Below the pieces are notes generated by a model. The model had not been told where the DNA came from. It saw nothing but the letters and a program-made list of their open reading frames with translations, and ran no database searches. A stretch of 31,933 bases of DNA from a virus. The translations under genes and the position numbers were made by a program. This document shows, in pieces, positions 18,901 to 25,163 of this stretch. The number at the start of each line of letters is the position of its first letter. Within the stretch, counting starts at the first letter, position 1. The stretch spans positions 1 to 31,933 of IMG/VR virus record IMGVR_UViG_3300037808_001156. One strand, given 5' to 3'.

Positions 18901-19231
18901 CGATTATACTGAAGGAACTTTGGAAGTATTCTTAGATTCGTCCAATGGCGGAGGTCCGATAGTAAGCGATGCAATACAAGCTAAATTATTACTAGACCAA
19001 GGAATGGATAAGGTTGCTGGTAGTACGGGCCACATTATTGCAGTGTTTATGCCAGGTACGGCGACCATAGAGAATGATACAGAACCTTGGATATTCGGAG
19101 AAATAGGATATTCTACTACAACATCAGCATTAGCTGGAACTACAGAACCAAATATACTGTTCACTATGCCATCTGCATACAAGTATTCTACTGATACTCT
19201 CACCGTAATTGTCCCAGTGACCCTTGTCTGA
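15920..19231 (+). CDS. tail hub / baseplate-like protein with large insertion
   Basis: ATG 15920 overlaps the end of the adhesin gene by eight bases and is preceded by GGAGGAGTGGAGAG. Early residues (about 65-115, LDISDKLLVVIDGTDKVETS, then LFNGLITQIIYD and LKVTAQDTSFIG) look like the first hub barrel of gpD/gp27-type proteins. A long middle part (about 130-780) holds strand-rich segments. The second hub part, about 786-985, contains RIERDIETMYTKFRVIGKKS, HEQALTVANAAKTLYAND, GIVELSGLHPLYEHSTLGLM and FRVTGINYNSREHKTDLTIS. The pattern '...V.G.p.i..G....V..I.H......T.l.is' is typical of the hub ring that closes the tail tube. The C-terminal 110 residues form a separate beta domain of unknown role. 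No lysozyme or peptidase motif is seen. Confidence 0.65.
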   Translation: MTRPILNSDVRPTMMVRKRTGVFNTGDSDYRVAGHFILKLDENRGTVVEAVLDNMPHVNETRTLDALDISDKLLVVIDGTDKVETSLFNGLITQIIYDRATTTLKVTAQDTSFIGQSAIMNDILHQKYVDSFETTLDESETGEFTATLPADTDTAAPITVQNRVAYGNPLRTMFNNKTALDADYVYATPSYIESTYTFRGVSAMPNSVDGAKKYVAQTFTVKRDTQLTNIFFPIAQYQRLYPGEIAETGEWLNVGTDALYNVLDVPTGADIDTINFSMPHTRMGPPNKLRVSLVKCVRTSGAEAIADRKTVTKSARDVETGAMVPSYGAPGDEQLSYYDGTFFGESVDEISRDKEETIVLATIEISPTEPIQSPHEPAGEIPKITHTWGVLHDDAQPTNNEAYTMFGWNLESNPISVAGGDILALVFEQLGRRDHPKLTDGVEPTDKSNPDGYLSPSNFWAVGIGRKLDGTGITETNVYPGGSYMMSALTDLDLTTNPMRTLVGTHSMEQYKPTLDSNSIGPGYNGLSDAGIWEYNDKINLMSDMANWNNALAGAMNALEATINFINDPAGVFEDEEFVHPGDLPDSLQTGGLFKGMHDLSSMYFTVVTGNWLRLGRGLYWDVDEAGKINFNYGSADWTPFSSNRFGLKMARMSLYENPATGGLLDANAKSSVYDVATAIVEKIPKWNSIIIDGMLDGIDDVEGSGYNDPANWPLSYWAMHEESAWASLQRLAIESEASMRVQTGMNDITTVLFEKRIPVRDFAYTSPAAREYTFSTRPEDPNWMKHVVSSRIERDIETMYTKFRVIGKKSEGISEAHYSIGLPLGQDQPIIFELNVPENEEKLGFERVKEFKSSSTITTHEQALTVANAAKTLYANDTFSGIVELSGLHPLYEHSTLGLMLDMNSIIRLIDDGSPSGSAVSGTDNVFRVTGINYNSREHKTDLTISTSVINREVMDAKSILDNLNKKTTTDESKHLVRLAHDTFFTLDINIPYDYTEGTLEVFLDSSNGGGPIVSDAIQAKLLLDQGMDKVAGSTGHIIAVFMPGTATIENDTEPWIFGEIGYSTTTSALAGTTEPNILFTMPSAYKYSTDTLTVIVPVTLV

Positions 19232-19262
19232 TTTCTGTATATTGTTGAAGAAAAGGGGGCTC

Positions 19263-19277
19263 GCGTGATAAGCACGC
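19263..19277 (+). terminator. candidate hairpin after tail operon
   Basis: GCGTG (19263-19267) pairs with CACGC (19273-19277) around ATAAG, 32 bases after the hub stop. No T run follows, so it may be a processing or terminator-like element and not a simple intrinsic terminator. Confidence 0.3.
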
Positions 19278-19317
19278 AGGGAGACAATTAAATTATCTGA
19301 TTAGCTATTAGGCAGAC

Positions 19318-19410
19318 ATGCTACTCGGCCACGCGCTTAACCTCTGGCATGCTCTTCTGAAGAAGGACATCCTGTTAGCTTGTATACGCGCGTACGTACA
19401 CAATTTCTAA
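19318..19410 (+). CDS. possible 30-residue hydrophobic microprotein
   Basis: ATG 19318 to TAA 19408-19410 encodes MLLGHALNLWHALLKKDI... ending AYVHNF, an amphipathic helix with many Leu. ATTAAATTAT near 19286-19296 is about 26 bases upstream, which would fit a leaderless transcript. The support is only composition and promoter spacing. A 20-codon frame on the other strand (from ATG near 19371) overlaps it, so either or both may be chance. Confidence 0.25.
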   Translation: MLLGHALNLWHALLKKDILLACIRAYVHNF

Positions 19411-19435
19411 CAATTACTCACTGTCCGCGCGCGCG

Positions 19436-19798
19436 TTAAGACTGGAAGATATAGTCCAACGTTAGAAGGAAATATAGAAACTCCTTAATCTTTTCGTACT
19501 CTTCTGCAGAGCAAATGAATTCGGCAAACGTATCGTTTACTTCATAATCGCCATACGTATCATTTGAAACGATAATATAGTATCTCCCATCAAATGTGTC
19601 GTTTACTTCATCATCAACAATGACCACTATACCGTGCAGATTATTTGAATCTGGTATCGGAAAGACCTTCTGTTCTACTTTAGCAGTGAGTGCATCACAT
19701 TCTGGTAATTCGCCACCAGAATCTTGTATGACTGTTCCACCTATCATTGCCACTACCATGAGTAGCGAGATGAGGCACGCTGCAAGCTCATCGGACAC
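19436..19798 (-). CDS. exported / membrane-anchored small protein
   Basis: The 120-residue protein has a six-residue N-terminus followed by a hydrophobic segment (AACLISLLMVVAMIGGTVIQ), a signal anchor. The rest is acidic and probably outside the cell. It holds a short internal duplication, EVNDTF at two places 26 residues apart, and three N-D-T sequons that archaeal oligosaccharyltransferase could use. Two Cys residues (in LPECDA and FICSAE) may form a disulfide. The N-terminus resembles archaeal pilin-like anchors, but no processing site is clear. It is the last gene of the minus-strand region. The function is unknown; a change of the host surface, such as superinfection exclusion, is one guess. 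Confidence 0.55.
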   Translation of the reverse strand: MSDELAACLISLLMVVAMIGGTVIQDSGGELPECDALTAKVEQKVFPIPDSNNLHGIVVIVDDEVNDTFDGRYYIIVSNDTYGDYEVNDTFAEFICSAEEYEKIKEFLYFLLTLDYIFQS

Positions 19799-19835
19799 AA
19801 TAAACTACTGGCTAGCGAGCTATATTAACGCTCAC

Positions 19836-20183
19836 TCACAATAAAGGAAAATCGCCGTTAGTGGACCGTTTTGACTGTCGGTGCCGCGCATCGCGACTCT
19901 TGCCTTCAGTTCCATCGAGGAACTCAGGACAACCTTTTACCATGATTGGTAAGATGGTCTTAAGCTGTCTGCACGCGTTGCCGTTCTTTGACATTATTAC
20001 TGGAAATCCAAGTGACTGTAGATTAACATCATGCACGAAATAGATACACCCAGGGCAGTCGTACTTAGACATTTCGAGTAGTTCTTCTCGTAGTTCTTTT
20101 GAAGTCTTATCCTTCGTGTCCATGTGCCATGCTTCAGCCAACTCAATAAGAGCAGGCTTATTCATATCGTCAAATGTACTCAT
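19836..20183 (-). CDS. small protein with SAP/HeH-like N-terminus and Cys cluster
   Basis: The start overlaps the stop of the upstream AbrB-like gene (ATGA). The first 40 residues (MNKPALIELAEAWHMDTKDK, then TSKELREELLEM) match the helix-extended-helix pattern of SAP, LEM and Rho-N domains, which bind nucleic acid. The middle holds DCPGCIYFVH and two further Cys (NACRQL, KGCPEF), a possible metal site. The C-terminus is basic (SRDARHRQSKRSTNG). A DNA- or RNA-binding role is likely from these features. No family name is recognised. Confidence 0.55.
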   Translation of the reverse strand: MSTFDDMNKPALIELAEAWHMDTKDKTSKELREELLEMSKYDCPGCIYFVHDVNLQSLGFPVIMSKNGNACRQLKTILPIMVKGCPEFLDGTEGKSRDARHRQSKRSTNGDFPLL

Positions 20184-20539
20184 GCTGTAGCTCTCCTAGC
20201 AGCGGCTCTTGCGGCTAGTGGCTGAACATGAAGCTCAAACTCTTTGGCATCGAACTTAACTAGAACTTCTTCACCAATTGCCCACAAGCTATCGAGTTGT
20301 CGTATCATTGCAGTTGGAATGCGCATCCACTTTTGGTCATCATAAGTTGTCCTATTTCGTACGCGAGTAGTGTCGTCTCTAGCATAATCTTCTTCTTCAA
20401 CCAATCGAAAAACCACCGAGTTATCATCGTTGATTAGTCCTTTCCAGTTAGTTCCTTCCACAATTCTCATAGCTATGTGCTTTGGAAGTCCGACGTATCG
20501 TCCTTCTCCTAATCGCACAATCTTCATTGTTCCATACAT
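20180..20539 (-). CDS. tandem AbrB/SpoVT-like DNA-binding protein
   Basis: ATG 20539 is supported by AAGGAG at 20548-20553, eight bases upstream. The 119-residue protein has two related halves. The first, TMKIVRLGEGRYVGLPKHIA, and the second, QKWMRIPTAMIRQLDSLWAI followed by GEEVLVKFD, both show the 'v.iP......l.l..Gd.v.v' pattern of swapped-hairpin AbrB domains. Such proteins bind DNA as transcription regulators or antitoxins, and two copies in one chain could act as a built-in dimer. A basic Ala/Arg tail (AARAAARRATA) ends the protein. The first 92 bases overlap the end of the upstream hydroxymethylase gene in another frame. It may regulate viral early genes. Confidence 0.6.
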   Translation of the reverse strand: MYGTMKIVRLGEGRYVGLPKHIAMRIVEGTNWKGLINDDNSVVFRLVEEEDYARDDTTRVRNRTTYDDQKWMRIPTAMIRQLDSLWAIGEEVLVKFDAKEFELHVQPLAARAAARRATA

Positions 20540-21545
20540 TTTGTTCGCTCCTTATATTTTCGTACCAGACTCTCATTTTATCGTTTACTAGGTATCTGGT
20601 GAAATCTTCGTTTTCGTAGTATTTGCTGCAAATTAGTGCCACTAGCCCTCTTAAGTACGTGTTCTCTATACAGTCAAGGTAGGGTAGTGTATATATAGCT
20701 TTCCCTTCTTCGACACTTGTGTATAAGTCAGTGAGCGCTGCCAAAATCTGATGTTTGTCTTGTAATTTCATAGCAGGACAGAGGCTACCATTCTTATGCC
20801 GACCAGTTTTGTTCATGTAGTAATTAAGTCGGTCATCTAGAAGTTCGAAATCTGACGGATATACGTGAAAGTTGTTTTGGAATACAGAATAGGTACCAAC
20901 TTTTGCTCCTATCTCACTTGCCATCATCATTAGTAAATGAGAATAAAGGAAGCAATCTAGATACCAGCCTTTCAATGCATCTTGCGAGCGCATCATGGTA
21001 GTCAAGCAAAGCTTACCATCTATGAATTGAAAGTGGAAGCCATACGTACAAGGAACAAAGTCACGTTCATGACAAGGAATATCCCAACAAAACATACCAG
21101 CATGTCGAGTATTTGGGTTTGTTCTTAACTTTGAAACGGTGTGGTCCCACTGACTAAAATCGTATCTAGCAATAGGATGCTCCATGTGATGTAGAACCTG
21201 TCCATATGTGTAAGGATATTCACCATTTGGAGATGTGCGCCATTTGTCATAGAACTTCCATTCTTTGTGGATAAAACCTGGGTTGAGACCAAGTATGATA
21301 TCGAAGAACTCAGTAATAATTCCAACATGTTGTAAACCAAAGTGAGAGCCTATGCAATTTTGTGGGTCTGACAACACCATAGTAATGTTGTGCAGTTCTT
21401 TCATTCCTGCAGTTCCGCCTTCCTGCATTGCCCAAGTTCCAACAGTTCTATCCTGTTGAGACCCATGCATCTGTAAAACAAGCAATGCTCGTTCGCTCAA
21501 TTTATCTACGTCACTATCCCATATTGGGTGTATTGGTGTTCTCAT
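20448..21545 (-). CDS. predicted dCMP hydroxymethylase (thymidylate synthase family)
   Basis: The 365-residue protein has the thymidylate synthase fold signature: GEYPYTYGQVLHH (E109), RTNPNTRHAG (R147), DFVPCTYGFHFQF (catalytic C166), MRSQDALKGWYLDCF (R186, S187, D189, G193, D197) and NNFHVY. With no gap, D197 aligns with Asn177 of E. coli ThyA and Asp179 of T4 dCMP hydroxymethylase. T167 after the catalytic Cys matches T4 (Cys-Thr), where ThyA has Cys-His. In this family, Asn prefers dUMP and Asp prefers dCMP. The enzyme should therefore make 5-hydroxymethyl-dCMP, or 5-methyl-dCMP, using methylene-tetrahydrofolate. Its start overlaps the polymerase stop (ATGA). The C-terminal basic tail (IRRRTIRRTSKAH) overlaps the AbrB-like gene and may be an extension or a frameshift artefact. 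Confidence 0.8.
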   Translation of the reverse strand: MRTPIHPIWDSDVDKLSERALLVLQMHGSQQDRTVGTWAMQEGGTAGMKELHNITMVLSDPQNCIGSHFGLQHVGIITEFFDIILGLNPGFIHKEWKFYDKWRTSPNGEYPYTYGQVLHHMEHPIARYDFSQWDHTVSKLRTNPNTRHAGMFCWDIPCHERDFVPCTYGFHFQFIDGKLCLTTMMRSQDALKGWYLDCFLYSHLLMMMASEIGAKVGTYSVFQNNFHVYPSDFELLDDRLNYYMNKTGRHKNGSLCPAMKLQDKHQILAALTDLYTSVEEGKAIYTLPYLDCIENTYLRGLVALICSKYYENEDFTRYLVNDKMRVWYENIRSEQNVWNNEDCAIRRRTIRRTSKAHSYENCGRN

Positions 21546-24025
21546 AGTATCACATCCATTCCTATACGCGCGAGAGTCGCGTCGAGTTTCTTGCCAATGG
21601 CATCATACCAAATACTTTGTCTGTCTACAAAGGGTTCCCAGATTTCTGGAACTCCTGCATCTTCATCAATCGGGATAATTCCTTCATGTTCTGGATAGCC
21701 CTCAGGGCATCCCTTTACCTTAACCATAAAGACCCTATCCCCTTCTCCATATGTCCACGAGAAGGCTTCTTGGCCATATTCCACTGCCTTTATGTGTTGA
21801 GCGCGAACTTTGTATTTATGAAGTGGCTTGCTAATAGATTTGGAAAACGATAACTCATGTCCAGGCTTTGCAAACATTTCTGCCTTCTTCTTGTTAACAA
21901 ACTCTTGAATGTCCTTCGTATCTGCACCATTTAAGAGCAGTCGAAATAGTTCTGCTTGAGCAAATCTAAACATTGTGTGAGTATCACTCTTCACTGTCTC
22001 ATATCCGGTGACATCAATCTCAAAATCTTTATCAACGCCTTCTTCCCATACCTTTAATCCTGCGTATCGCTTCTTAACTCCTTCAACCAGCATAGAAGCA
22101 TATTGTTTTTCAAACTTAAGTGACATAGTATGTTCTTCTACGCCAATCGTGAAATCCATATCGATTATTTCTTCTTCTGTCCATGGCACAAAGTTTAGGT
22201 CTACAGGCTTTGTCATGAAATCATTATATGCGTCGTTGATTGTGTCTTGTAATTTGACGAAATACTCTTGACATTCGTGTTTGTCCCAATCATCTGGTAA
22301 TTTAGCGTAGACTGAATCAGTATCTCCATAAATTGGAACTGCCCATTCATCTTGTTCTACCAACCACCAGGTGTATTTAATTAGGAACTCGCCAGTCCAT
22401 GTAATCGCGCGAGCAATACGCTTATCATTCAACCTGAAGCTAGGCAAGCTTGTCACTCCATAAAACGATAGTTGTAGAGTTTTCCAGGCTCCTTGCTCTA
22501 TCCAGAGCTTTTTGTATAGTGCTTCATCTCCATCTTGCCGAGCCTGAATTGCTGCAGCTCTAGTTTTCTGGCGTTGGTCTAGCACATACGATACTGCTTG
22601 AGGAAGGATTCCTTGCTTATCGAGTCTAAAATAAGTCTCATTTACACAACACTTCGGTCCGCTAAATGAGCTAGGAACCATCGTATCTGGAGAGATATTA
22701 CACGATAGAATGATGTTGATATACATGGCCGCTATGTCTAAACATCCAACATTATGGAACACTCCAGCTGGTGGAAGGAACACTTTTGCGGCTTCGAACG
22801 TTTGCTTTATATACGGCGGCTTTGAGGGAAGTATGGTTTTCCCTTTGAAAGTACGTAGTAATTGAGCATCGATTATTCTAGAGTTCATATTCCATGCATT
22901 CCATGGATAAGGAAATCTGCACTGCTGTGCAACATAATACTCAGTAAGTCCGCACTTTTCATCAATGGCTAATGCAGCTTCCACGTCCACTATGTTATAG
23001 AGAATTAACTCTTCTAAATCTTTTCGATTTCCATCCCATGCTTTATCTATTCTTTTAGTAGGTGGAAGCTTACCCCAACCTAACTCGTATTCAGATACGT
23101 ATTTAAGGCTGTAGGAAGTCAGTTCACGTATCCCATCTTTGTTTACGCTTCTTCTACCGCCAACTAATCTCTCATACGCGACTTTCAAATCGAGTATGTC
23201 TAAACCTTTGATGTGAGGCTCAACATGTTGTGAACCCCTCCGTCTAGATGCCCAAGGTTTTTCACCGTATGGACTCAATGTTTGTGCTAATGGGTCCATT
23301 CCATTACCTTCTAGTCTCAACATTCTATTCACTATATATGACATATCGAAATACTCTACATTCCATCCTGTCACAATGTCTGGTCTGTGTTGCTCCCACC
23401 AATCGCAGAAATCTATCCACATTCTCTCTTCAGAGTTTGATATCCGCACAGTAGTGGCCTTACCCATGCGATGTGAATCATACGAATCCCGGATATAATA
23501 GCCATTAAAATCTGCGGACTCTGCGTCTTCTCCTCCTTCCCACCATCCGACAACAGCAATACTGTCAGTGTAGCTGTCGTGCATAGTCATACACAACACA
23601 GGTTCAGGCGTCTTCTCTGTATTGAGACACATATAGGTCTCAATATCTATGTTGCAAACTCTACGCTCATGTGATAATTCTATCTCTTTGTCTACCAAAT
23701 ATCTAGTGACATATTCGACATCAGCTTCCCATGTTTCTGGGAAAGTATTGAGAACTCCTCTATAGTCTTTCCTAGTCAAAGCATCGACAGTAAGTTTCTT
23801 TAACTTCTCTCCTCGAGAGCCAATGTACTCTCCATCTTCATCTATATCTGTAATCTTTCGATTCGCCATAGTCGAGATATTCGCATCATGCTTAGCGTAG
23901 AAGTAAAGTGGGAACCACTCCTCTTTCTGAACAGTCAGCGTACCGCCATCTCTATGCTGTGTCCATATCTCAGGAATTGAGCGCTTCTTATCTTCGAAGC
24001 GTTGTACTACATTTACGATTCCCAT
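21542..24025 (-). CDS. family B DNA polymerase with 3'-5' exonuclease
   Basis: This is the 827-residue replicative polymerase of the virus. The exonuclease motifs are intact: ExoI NIDIETY (D127, E129), ExoII NVEYFDMSY near 220 and ExoIII YNIVDVEAA near 343. Polymerase motif A is LDIAAMYINII (near 428), motif B KTLQLSFYG (near 518) and motif C IYGDTDSVY (near 565). The catalytic Asp residues are present. Motif A lacks the usual SLYPS, and motif B has Leu where most family B enzymes have Asn (K...NS.YG). ATG 24025 follows GAGGTAT and overlaps the end of the kinase/deaminase gene by 13 bases; the stop overlaps the hydroxymethylase start. The unusual active site could reflect use of modified nucleotides, which is an inference. 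Confidence 0.95.
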   Translation of the reverse strand: MGIVNVVQRFEDKKRSIPEIWTQHRDGGTLTVQKEEWFPLYFYAKHDANISTMANRKITDIDEDGEYIGSRGEKLKKLTVDALTRKDYRGVLNTFPETWEADVEYVTRYLVDKEIELSHERRVCNIDIETYMCLNTEKTPEPVLCMTMHDSYTDSIAVVGWWEGGEDAESADFNGYYIRDSYDSHRMGKATTVRISNSEERMWIDFCDWWEQHRPDIVTGWNVEYFDMSYIVNRMLRLEGNGMDPLAQTLSPYGEKPWASRRRGSQHVEPHIKGLDILDLKVAYERLVGGRRSVNKDGIRELTSYSLKYVSEYELGWGKLPPTKRIDKAWDGNRKDLEELILYNIVDVEAALAIDEKCGLTEYYVAQQCRFPYPWNAWNMNSRIIDAQLLRTFKGKTILPSKPPYIKQTFEAAKVFLPPAGVFHNVGCLDIAAMYINIILSCNISPDTMVPSSFSGPKCCVNETYFRLDKQGILPQAVSYVLDQRQKTRAAAIQARQDGDEALYKKLWIEQGAWKTLQLSFYGVTSLPSFRLNDKRIARAITWTGEFLIKYTWWLVEQDEWAVPIYGDTDSVYAKLPDDWDKHECQEYFVKLQDTINDAYNDFMTKPVDLNFVPWTEEEIIDMDFTIGVEEHTMSLKFEKQYASMLVEGVKKRYAGLKVWEEGVDKDFEIDVTGYETVKSDTHTMFRFAQAELFRLLLNGADTKDIQEFVNKKKAEMFAKPGHELSFSKSISKPLHKYKVRAQHIKAVEYGQEAFSWTYGEGDRVFMVKVKGCPEGYPEHEGIIPIDEDAGVPEIWEPFVDRQSIWYDAIGKKLDATLARIGMDVIL

Positions 24026-25026
24026 CGGTATACCTCTATATTAGTGTGCGATAACAGCTCTTTAGCAACAGCATCGCGATAAGAATTATCGTATATAATG
24101 CGGACAATACCCGAGTTGATTAGCGCCTTGGTGCATTCTCCACATGGTTGAGTAGTTGTGTAGATTGTGCCGCCCCTCAATGAACTCGAGGCGTTGAGTA
24201 TTGCGTTGATTTCAGCATGGACTGTACGCTCAAGGCGTAGATTTTCGCCAGATTGCATGCCAGCTCGTGGATTTACTGTACAATGTGGCACACCGCTTGG
24301 CGCTCCATTGTAGCCAATTCCTACTACCTTGTTATCTAGAGCTATTACTGCACCTACGTGACGTGTAAGTCCTGTAGAGCGTCTCTTAGCTAAATGAGCC
24401 ATGCTCATAAAATAATTTGTCCATGTGATTCGATGCTGATTTAGATGTACCATTATTTGGTCAGCCAATTCTTCAGTTGTTTTTCTGTTAGTGACTACAG
24501 TATCTGCATGTAGTAGTGATGATATTATCCCACTACCGCCAATCTTATACTCTGTATGATGGGTGTTAATTTCGATTACATCGTTGGTTCCACACATCAT
24601 CACGTTAACAATGTCATTCTCAAATGCCTCCAAATCTTGTAATTCCATATCTATGCTTTCATCATCTGCTAATAGCGCATTCCATATTTGTTCTATAGGT
24701 CCATTCCACTTTAGGTAGATGTAAGTACATGGAGTTTCTCCGTCAAGCGCTTGGAATATAGGGAACCACTTATCTGCGCATTCCATTCTATTTCTCCAAG
24801 CACTGAATGCTACAGAGCTTGGTATCTGTCTGTCCATTATCAAATCAGTATTTCGCCAATCAATGTCGGCAAATCCATGAGCTTTTCCTAATACGTACGA
24901 GTCGATTGCATCTTTATGGACTACATCTGGTCTTCTACCATGATGTTTGATATCCATTCTACGTGCTAACTCTTTAGCAAGTGTGGTTTTACCTGTTCGT
25001 GATAGGCCTTCAATTACAATAAACAC
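24013..25026 (-). CDS. fusion of deoxynucleotide kinase and dCMP deaminase
   Basis: The 337-residue protein has two domains. Residues 1-190 form a P-loop kinase of the thymidylate/deoxynucleoside kinase fold: GLSRTGKTT at 7-15, and LIMDRQIPSSVAFSAW with the DR and SS residues of the lid and substrate region. Residues about 205-337 form a deoxycytidylate deaminase: YFMSMAHLAKRRSTGLTRHV, GYNGAPSGVPHC, the zinc motif HAEINAI (near 271) and PCGECTKALINSG (near 295). The deaminase makes dUMP from dCMP. The kinase may phosphorylate dTMP or a modified dCMP. A single chain could channel between the two. It is the second gene of the operon headed at 25129 and lies directly before the polymerase. Confidence 0.85.
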   Translation of the reverse strand: MFIVIEGLSRTGKTTLAKELARRMDIKHHGRRPDVVHKDAIDSYVLGKAHGFADIDWRNTDLIMDRQIPSSVAFSAWRNRMECADKWFPIFQALDGETPCTYIYLKWNGPIEQIWNALLADDESIDMELQDLEAFENDIVNVMMCGTNDVIEINTHHTEYKIGGSGIISSLLHADTVVTNRKTTEELADQIMVHLNQHRITWTNYFMSMAHLAKRRSTGLTRHVGAVIALDNKVVGIGYNGAPSGVPHCTVNPRAGMQSGENLRLERTVHAEINAILNASSSLRGGTIYTTTQPCGECTKALINSGIVRIIYDNSYRDAVAKELLSHTNIEVYRWES

Positions 25027-25030
25027 AGTA

Positions 25031-25129
25031 TCACTTCAGCGCATCCTTGACATCTTGTTCTATTGTGCTACCATGTAATTTAGAAATGATTGACCATGTA
25101 GCTATTGCTTGTAGTATGTTTCCGAGCAT
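25031..25129 (-). CDS. 32-residue microprotein heading the polymerase operon
   Basis: ATG 25129 to TGA 25033-25031 encodes MLGNILQAIATWSIISKLHG and a charged end (STIEQDVKDALK). The ATG lies about 25 bases from the centre of a perfect TATA box, so it would be read from a leaderless mRNA. The stop is four bases before the kinase/deaminase start. The product looks like a short amphipathic helix. Promoter spacing and tight packing support a real gene, or at least a leader peptide. Confidence 0.5.
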   Translation of the reverse strand: MLGNILQAIATWSIISKLHGSTIEQDVKDALK

Positions 25130-25148
25130 ATTATTCCTAAGCCCCCCT

Positions 25149-25160
25149 AGTATATATACG
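25149..25160 (-). promoter_or_regulatory. archaeal TATA promoter of polymerase operon
   Basis: TATATATA at 25151-25158 within CGTATATATACT (minus strand) sits 22-29 bases upstream of ATG 25129, in the short gap after the glycosyltransferase stop. It should drive the microprotein, kinase/deaminase, polymerase, hydroxymethylase and the downstream regulators. Confidence 0.65.
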
Positions 25161-25163
25161 TAT

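Larger units (their letters stand above)
19232..19435. other. convergent intergenic region, CG-rich and structured
   Basis: It separates the end of the plus-strand tail genes from the end of the minus-strand early genes. It holds a hairpin at 19263-19277, an AT-rich stretch near 19285-19297, a possible 30-codon gene and alternating CG tracts (TACGCGCGTA near 19384-19393, GCGCGCGCG at 19427-19435). Its base composition is clearly more CG-rich than that of its neighbours. I looked for a tRNA on both strands and found no convincing T-arm or matching acceptor stem. Confidence 0.5.

Noticed and set aside
19232-19435. tRNA or integration site
   Set aside because: GGCCGAGT-like sequence on the minus strand suggested a class II tRNA, but no T-loop or matching acceptor stem was found, and no integrase is present in the window.
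20448-21545. Ordinary thymidylate synthase (thyA)
   Set aside because: The pyrimidine-discriminating residue is Asp, not Asn, and the catalytic Cys is followed by Thr, not His; both match T4 dCMP hydroxymethylase.
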